From Micavibrio sp. UBA7657 (lineage in GTDB: Bacteria; Pseudomonadota; Alphaproteobacteria; Micavibrionales; Micavibrionaceae), in assembly GCA_002483465.1 (NCBI GenBank), contig DLHX01000001.1, positions 248,238 through 312,237 on the forward strand: DNA of 64,000 nt, read 5' to 3'. Position 1 is the stretch's first letter, and each line of letters starts with the position of its first letter. Shown here in pieces: positions 60,033 through 64,000 of this stretch. The position numbers and the translations under genes are program-made. The notes under the pieces are model-generated. The model saw only the letters and a program-made list of their open reading frames with translations. It had not been told where the DNA came from and ran no database searches.

Positions 60033-61102
60033 TGCTCCGATCCGGTTATGAGTTCCGATGCGCCGGTGATCTGTACGGCGCGGTCGCCGACCCGCATTTG
60101 ATTGCCATCGCCGGTGACGCCGCGGTCAACCTGCAGCGCGTAAGGCGGCGAAACCATGCCTTGAGTCAAAAGAACGCGGTAACGGATCATGCCCTGGAAA
60201 TCGGCCTGCAGGAGATTGAGGTCGTCCTGGAAAATTTCATCGGCCTGCTTCACGCCTTCGTCCCAGCCCTTGGCGACGAGTTCCTGCCAGATCTGGCGTT
60301 CTTCCTCGTTTTCAGGGCGCAGAATATCCGGCGGCGGATCGACTTCGCCCCATTCGCGCTCAAGGTAATTACGCCATGTGCGCGCGCTGGAAACGATTTT
60401 CGCTTTGTTGACGATGTTATAAAGCGCGTCAGAAACGGCGGCCTGCTGCCCGCCATCCTCGATCAGCATCGCGTTCAGCGATTCATTGATGATCGGCGGC
60501 TCGATTAAAAATCCCGAAGGAGCGGGGATGAGTAACTGGCGGAAATTATAAACCTGGTCCATCGCGCGTGCGCTTTTTTCAAGGTCATTCCGGATGTAAT
60601 AGGTGCGCCATGCAAGGCCGCCGCGCGCGCCGTAGGAAATCGCGGCTTCGCGCAACGCATCGCGGCGAATGTCGAATGTCATGCCGGTTTCGCCTTCGAC
60701 AATCGTGTTTTCGCGCTCGAGATTTTTAAGATCATCAAGACGCGGCGGCGCCGTGTTGGTGCTGGTGACTTCTTTCTCAAGATCTTCGTACATCACGCGC
60801 TTGGTTTTCACCTGCGGCTCTTCAGGCTGCGTCGGCATGCCCGGCATACCGGGATAATACGGCGCGTAAGGTTGCTGATACCCGTAAGGCTGCTGCGGCT
60901 GTCCGGAAGTCGGAACGTTGGGAAGCTGCTGGAACGGGTTGATCTGTGCCTGCGCGGCGGTCTGGGTTTGCTGTTGCTGCGCCTGTTCGGTGGCTTGCGC
61001 CTTGACGTCCTGCGCGGCGGCGGGCATCACGACAAACGCAAGCAGCGCGGCGAAAATCGCCGGAATTCCTATCCTGCTTGTGTTCATCTTTTTACGCGGC
61101 AT
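60011..61102 (-). CDS. dotC: DotC, outer-membrane lipoprotein-like core component
   Basis: Signal peptide PAIFAALLAFVVMPAAAQ is followed by a Gln/Pro-rich stretch; Legionella DotC is a lipoprotein, but no lipobox Cys is present here. The conserved domain starts near 135, with REAAISYGARGGLAWRTYYI, VYNFRQLLI-like, PPIINESLNAM, ARTWRNYLEREWGEVDPPPDI and QADFQGMIRYRVLLTQGMVSPPY. Length 363 residues. Ring component together with DotD and DotH. Confidence 0.93.
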   Translation of the reverse strand: MPRKKMNTSRIGIPAIFAALLAFVVMPAAAQDVKAQATEQAQQQQTQTAAQAQINPFQQLPNVPTSGQPQQPYGYQQPYAPYYPGMPGMPTQPEEPQVKTKRVMYEDLEKEVTSTNTAPPRLDDLKNLERENTIVEGETGMTFDIRRDALREAAISYGARGGLAWRTYYIRNDLEKSARAMDQVYNFRQLLIPAPSGFLIEPPIINESLNAMLIEDGGQQAAVSDALYNIVNKAKIVSSARTWRNYLEREWGEVDPPPDILRPENEEERQIWQELVAKGWDEGVKQADEIFQDDLNLLQADFQGMIRYRVLLTQGMVSPPYALQVDRGVTGDGNQMRVGDRAVQITGASELITGSEQWQPANR

Positions 61103-61132
61103 TTAACAATCCAAAATCAGGAAGAATTAATC

Positions 61133-61642
61133 TTATTGGCCGACACCTGAGGGAGGCGGATAATGGAGCTCGACAATCCGGGACGAGCCGTCAACCTTGA
61201 TATCTCCGCGCATGCCGAGCTGAAGCCCGAGATTGCGCAGGACATCGATGACCGGCGTATTTTCGACATCGAGAGAGACGACGACCGGCACGACCGGGGA
61301 CCCACCGACAGTGAGGAAATTGTAACCGGCGCGCTCGGCCAGCGATTTGGCGATCGGCTCGACAGGGCCGACCCAGTTCACGGTGACGGCACGGCGAAGT
61401 TCAGTAGGCGCGTTGCCGACAGGGCCGACGGCGATGCCGGGCGAGCGGGCAGTTTCAACGGCGGCCAGTGTTTCGAGTGAGTTTGCGGCGCGGTCTGCGG
61501 CTTCGGCCAGCATAGCGGTGACGCTGTCAGGTTCGGCGACGAGTTGCGGATGCGCGTTGCTGAATTCCCTGGCCGGCGTATCACAGGCCGCCAGCAACAC
61601 CAGACTTGAAACTAACGTGACGAGAGCGGAAAACCGGGCCAT
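61133..61642 (-). CDS. dotD: DotD, outer-membrane lipoprotein
   Basis: Lipoprotein with lipobox LLAAC; the Cys is residue 20. After a spacer, the C-terminal domain (about 85-165) is of the secretin N0/DotD fold with VTVNWVGPVEPIAKSLAERAGYNF and VVVSLDVENTPVIDVLRNLGLQLG. 169 residues. It heads dotD-dotC-dotB, with a 30 bp gap to dotC. DotD and DotC bring DotH to the outer membrane in Legionella. Confidence 0.93.
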   Translation of the reverse strand: MARFSALVTLVSSLVLLAACDTPAREFSNAHPQLVAEPDSVTAMLAEAADRAANSLETLAAVETARSPGIAVGPVGNAPTELRRAVTVNWVGPVEPIAKSLAERAGYNFLTVGGSPVVPVVVSLDVENTPVIDVLRNLGLQLGMRGDIKVDGSSRIVELHYPPPSGVGQ

Positions 61643-61812
61643 TTACTTCATTACCTTACAAAAAAACAACGCATTCATCTAAGTCCTGTTCAGGGCTTAA
61701 AATGAAATTCCTGCTTATATAATTAAGCTTAACGATTCAGAATTGCATCCGCAAGATGCCTTTCCAATCTGTCCCGCGTGAAAAAAGGCTGTTTTAGGGC
61801 GATTCCCGAAGG

Positions 61813-62235
61813 TCAGCGGCTGGTCCGGACCAAGCCGTTTTCATGCAGCACGCCGATGACTTTTTTCTTGTACTTGGTGCCAAAATTCGGCGTGCGGGAG
61901 TGATAATGCGCGATAGCCTGCGAGAGGCTGTTGGTTTCGTCGAGATGCCCGCGCAAGATCCACGCCGCGACGCTGACATTCGTGCAGGCGTCATCACGCA
62001 CCCATTTCCGGGCGGTGCTTTCGCTAACGCCCCAGTTCCCGGCCAGTTCCGGCATCCAGATCGTATTGATCTGCATGGGGCCGAGGTCATAGGTGCCGTT
62101 GTCGTTCTGGACTTCCTGGCCGACCTTGCCGCCCTCAACCTTGTAAATCCCGACCAGCACGGCTGGCGGGACGGAATAGGTCTGGGAGGCGAGCATCAGG
62201 CAGGCTGCGAGAACTTTGCTGGACGCGGCGATCAT
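61813..62235 (-). CDS. Lytic transglycosylase (SLT-like), secretion-associated, 140 residues
   Basis: A goose-lysozyme/SLT-type fold is indicated by the catalytic Glu34 in YKVEGG, the NGTYDLGPMQINT block near residues 65-77 and AHYHSRTP near the end. The N-terminus has a short hydrophobic stretch (KVLAACLMLASQTYSV) that could be an export signal. Such small transglycosylases (like VirB1 or PilT/TrbN types) open peptidoglycan for the secretion complex. Upstream of dotD on the same strand but 171 bp apart, and downstream of the gene at 62290. Confidence 0.88.
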   Translation of the reverse strand: MIAASSKVLAACLMLASQTYSVPPAVLVGIYKVEGGKVGQEVQNDNGTYDLGPMQINTIWMPELAGNWGVSESTARKWVRDDACTNVSVAAWILRGHLDETNSLSQAIAHYHSRTPNFGTKYKKKVIGVLHENGLVRTSR

Positions 62236-62289
62236 AGCGGTTTTACTCCATTAAACTGGGGCTTATTTTACGGGGAATTTTTGATCCCG

Positions 62290-63273
62290 TCACTCTTTTT
62301 TAGGGGGGCCCTTGAAGAAGGACATAGGACTGGATTCCCCGGAACCCTGCGCTGGCGGCGGGTTTGAAGGGGGCGCTTCGGCTGCCGGAGGGGCAGGTGG
62401 CGGGGTAAAAACAGGAGGCGTTTGAGGGGGTGGGGCGGGCGGCGGAGCCGGGGCCCGCGATCCTGAGGACGAGGCGCTTCCCGCGCTGCCGGGCACCATG
62501 TTCTTTGCCAGGGCCTCTAAAATGCCGGTGCGTATATCAAAGCCTTTCCAGACCGAATCCATCCCGATCCCGCCCATCGTCCGCTGTTCTTCCGTGAGCG
62601 ACATCATGCGCGCCGTCTCGGCGTCATGGCAGGCCGCGTAGATTTTCGCCAGCACGCCGAGCAGTGATAATTCAGCGCGTTTTTGCTCGTCATCCTGCAG
62701 GCCGGGCAATAACGCCTCGCGCAATTCCATCGATCTTTGAACCAGCCGCGCCGCGACATCCATCGCCAGTTTCTGCTCGGGCTGGCCGAACGGGAATGAC
62801 GTGACCGCGCTTACGACAGGAATGAGCGCGTGGATATATTGCAGGCTTGTCTGCTGCGGGTCGGACGCTTGACCCATCGGTTCGAGATTGCTTAGGCGTG
62901 CTGCAGCATCGGCGCCGGGCATGAAATTTCCGGAATAAGTCAGGACCGTCTGCAGCGCCGCCGTCATTTTGCGAAGATCGTTATCTGCAGGTGCTTTGCC
63001 GGTCTGGCGGTAATGTGTGCCGATCAAGCCGCCCGCCAGCGCGGCAAGGCCTACGCGGACGGAATCGCCGCCATCGGGAAGCGCGCCAAGGTCTATGGCC
63101 TGGCCCATTTCGATGCTGGCCTGTGTGGTTTTTGCCAGCAGCTCAGCCATGCGCTGGGCGTCTTTATGGGCTTCATCGGCCGCGCCGCGCCCCGGCGCCT
63201 GAAGGATCGAGGCCATCAGCGGCGTGCCAATTTTTTCAAGAACCCTGAGAAGATATTCGGCGCGTTGATTCAT
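62290..63273 (-). CDS. Unrecognised secretion-associated protein, 327 residues
   Basis: Not recognised. The first ~240 residues are helical and Ala/Leu-rich (for example LGALPDGGDSVRVGLAALAGGLIG, SAVTSFPFGQPEQKLAMDVAARLVQ). The next ~60 are Pro/Ala/Ser-rich, then a charged end (FFKGPPKKE). There is no signal peptide, so it is probably cytoplasmic or peripheral. Placed between the transglycosylase and the DsbC-like gene in the type IVB block, it is likely an associated component or accessory factor. Confidence 0.75.
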   Translation of the reverse strand: MNQRAEYLLRVLEKIGTPLMASILQAPGRGAADEAHKDAQRMAELLAKTTQASIEMGQAIDLGALPDGGDSVRVGLAALAGGLIGTHYRQTGKAPADNDLRKMTAALQTVLTYSGNFMPGADAAARLSNLEPMGQASDPQQTSLQYIHALIPVVSAVTSFPFGQPEQKLAMDVAARLVQRSMELREALLPGLQDDEQKRAELSLLGVLAKIYAACHDAETARMMSLTEEQRTMGGIGMDSVWKGFDIRTGILEALAKNMVPGSAGSASSSGSRAPAPPPAPPPQTPPVFTPPPAPPAAEAPPSNPPPAQGSGESSPMSFFKGPPKKE

Positions 63274-63306
63274 TAATGGACTGGCGGATCAGAGTGAAAA
63301 ACACAT

Positions 63307-63358
63307 AAAAAAACCTGCCGCAATTATAAGCCGTAACGCGGTCAATTGAAAGCGGCAG
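63307..63358 (-). terminator. Rho-independent terminator downstream of the DsbC-like gene
   Basis: On the minus strand CCTGCCGC and GCGGCAGG (63351-63358 and 63318-63325) form an 8 bp stem, with a long loop containing an internal CAATT/AATTG pair, and are followed by TTTTTTTA. The stem begins about 12 bp after the stop codon. Confidence 0.8.
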
Positions 63359-63369
63359 GGGTTAATGTA

Positions 63370-64000
63370 TTAACTGCGCGCGCCGAGGTCGTTAACGAAG
63401 GCCGCGAGATCCTTGGGATTGCCACGGACCAGCTTCACGGAATTATCCTTGCCGCGATAGACGATCATCGGCGTGACGCTGAACTGCCAGGACTGCATGG
63501 TGGCGAGGTTTCTCTGGACGCCCTGGTCGTTGAGCTCGGTCTTGGCGGGCAGGGCGGATGTATCGCCGTCCATATGCTTGAACCAGCGCTCCGCCGGGTT
63601 GGGCGTAGCGAGCAGGAACGCCGCCTGCGCGCGCGTCTCGTCCTTGAAGCCGACGGGGATGATGCGAAGCTGGATTTTGCCCTTGTCTATATATTCAGCG
63701 CGTAAGGACTGGATGAATTCATGACAGTGCGGGCATTGCGGATCGATGAAAGCATAGGCGACCGGCGCGCCCTGTTGGCCGAGCGGTACCCAGTTGCTGT
63801 TCTCAATGTCGTAGTACATCTGCTCGGATGGTGATTTGAATTTCGGATCGCTTCCCGGGTCGATCTTGGCCGCATTGGCATCCTCTGCCAGCGTGTCGAG
63901 AAGCGTGTCGCCCTGCTCCTGCAGACGCTTGACCTGCTGCACGGTTACCAGTTTGCCGTTCGCATCGAACAGGAGGCCCATGACGAACGCACTTTTATCC
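63370..64000 (-). CDS. DsbC/DsbG-like thiol-disulfide protein, 5' end outside window
   Basis: A thioredoxin fold with the active-site motif CPHC (within FIDPQCPHCHEF) and the following helix EFIQSLRAEYIDKGKIQLRIIPVGF. The frame stays open to the window edge (DKSAFVMGLLFDANGK reads like the DsbG linker), so the gene begins beyond 64000; the N-terminal dimerisation part and signal are missing. The C-terminus has VTPMIVYRGKDNSVKLVRGNPKD. It probably helps fold Cys-containing exported components, such as the Cys-rich family at 44835-50811. Confidence 0.85.
   Translation of the reverse strand, partial: DKSAFVMGLLFDANGKLVTVQQVKRLQEQGDTLLDTLAEDANAAKIDPGSDPKFKSPSEQMYYDIENSNWVPLGQQGAPVAYAFIDPQCPHCHEFIQSLRAEYIDKGKIQLRIIPVGFKDETRAQAAFLLATPNPAERWFKHMDGDTSALPAKTELNDQGVQRNLATMQSWQFSVTPMIVYRGKDNSVKLVRGNPKDLAAFVNDLGARS

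Noticed and set aside
1..64000. CRISPR arrays, tRNA or rRNA genes, insertion sequences and prophage genes
   Set aside because: No regularly spaced repeats, cloverleaf-like genes, transposase or phage structural genes were found by reading both strands; very short or degenerate elements cannot be excluded.

Overview
The window reads as an alphaproteobacterial chromosome of moderately high GC. The order mnmG-mnmE-rho-hemJ-hemH-hemE on the minus strand, followed by ppsR-maf-aroE-coaE-dnaQ and then secB-fxsA-tim44-mltA, is the classic alphaproteobacterial backbone around the replication origin; in Caulobacter and Rickettsia the origin lies between hemE and the ppsR homologue. A predatory or host-associated free-swimming group such as the Micavibrio-like bacteria would fit a genome with both a Dot/Icm system and flagella, but the lineage cannot be fixed from this sequence alone.

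Layout. 1-750: 5' part of mnmG, carrying an unusual in-frame insertion. 751-1431: an AT-rich stretch with DnaA-box-like repeats, a structured leader, a 62-residue conserved small protein and a hairpin. 1489-3998: four poorly characterised genes. 4004-13441: mnmE, a DUF6489-like gene, a zinc-rich membrane protein, rho and the haem genes hemJ, hemH and hemE. 13442-20729: a 7.3 kb accessory block exactly at the hemE/ppsR junction, with two paralogous DUF6782-like genes and a tandem operon of five TPR proteins. 20730-25066: a tightly overlapping ppsR-maf-aroE-coaE-glutamine amidotransferase-dnaQ operon. 25149-27700: an accessory membrane protein and a duplicated small-gene pair. 27738-30778: secB, fxsA, a Tim44-domain gene and mltA. 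30875-31945: a low-GC two-gene cassette ending in a HAD phosphatase.

32986-64000 is dominated by a Dot/Icm-type (type IVB) secretion system. Its minus-strand block dotI-dotH-dotG-dotF-(IcmD/IcmC-like)-dotN-dotO has the same order as icmL-K-E-G-C-D-J-B of Legionella and traM-U of IncI plasmids; icmT with a TcpQ-domain gene and dotD-dotC-dotB form further blocks, accompanied by a lytic transglycosylase and a DsbC-like protein. Between these blocks lie, on the plus strand, four tandem paralogues of an unrecognised exported Cys-rich family, flgK-flgL behind a consensus sigma-54 promoter, and a 652-residue protein with an HEYGH zinc-protease motif that is a plausible secreted substrate.

The most unusual features are: the four-paralogue exported family beside the secretion genes; a 568-residue membrane protein made of about five tandem IcmD/IcmC-like modules; the HEYGH protein with a CtrA-type box and a recurrent ATTTTACATA motif upstream; the expanded origin-type junction with its TPR cluster; the ~65-residue insertion in MnmG; and a leader whose alternative pairings would hide or free a ribosome binding site. 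dotA, dotL, dotM, icmS and icmW were not recognised in the window.
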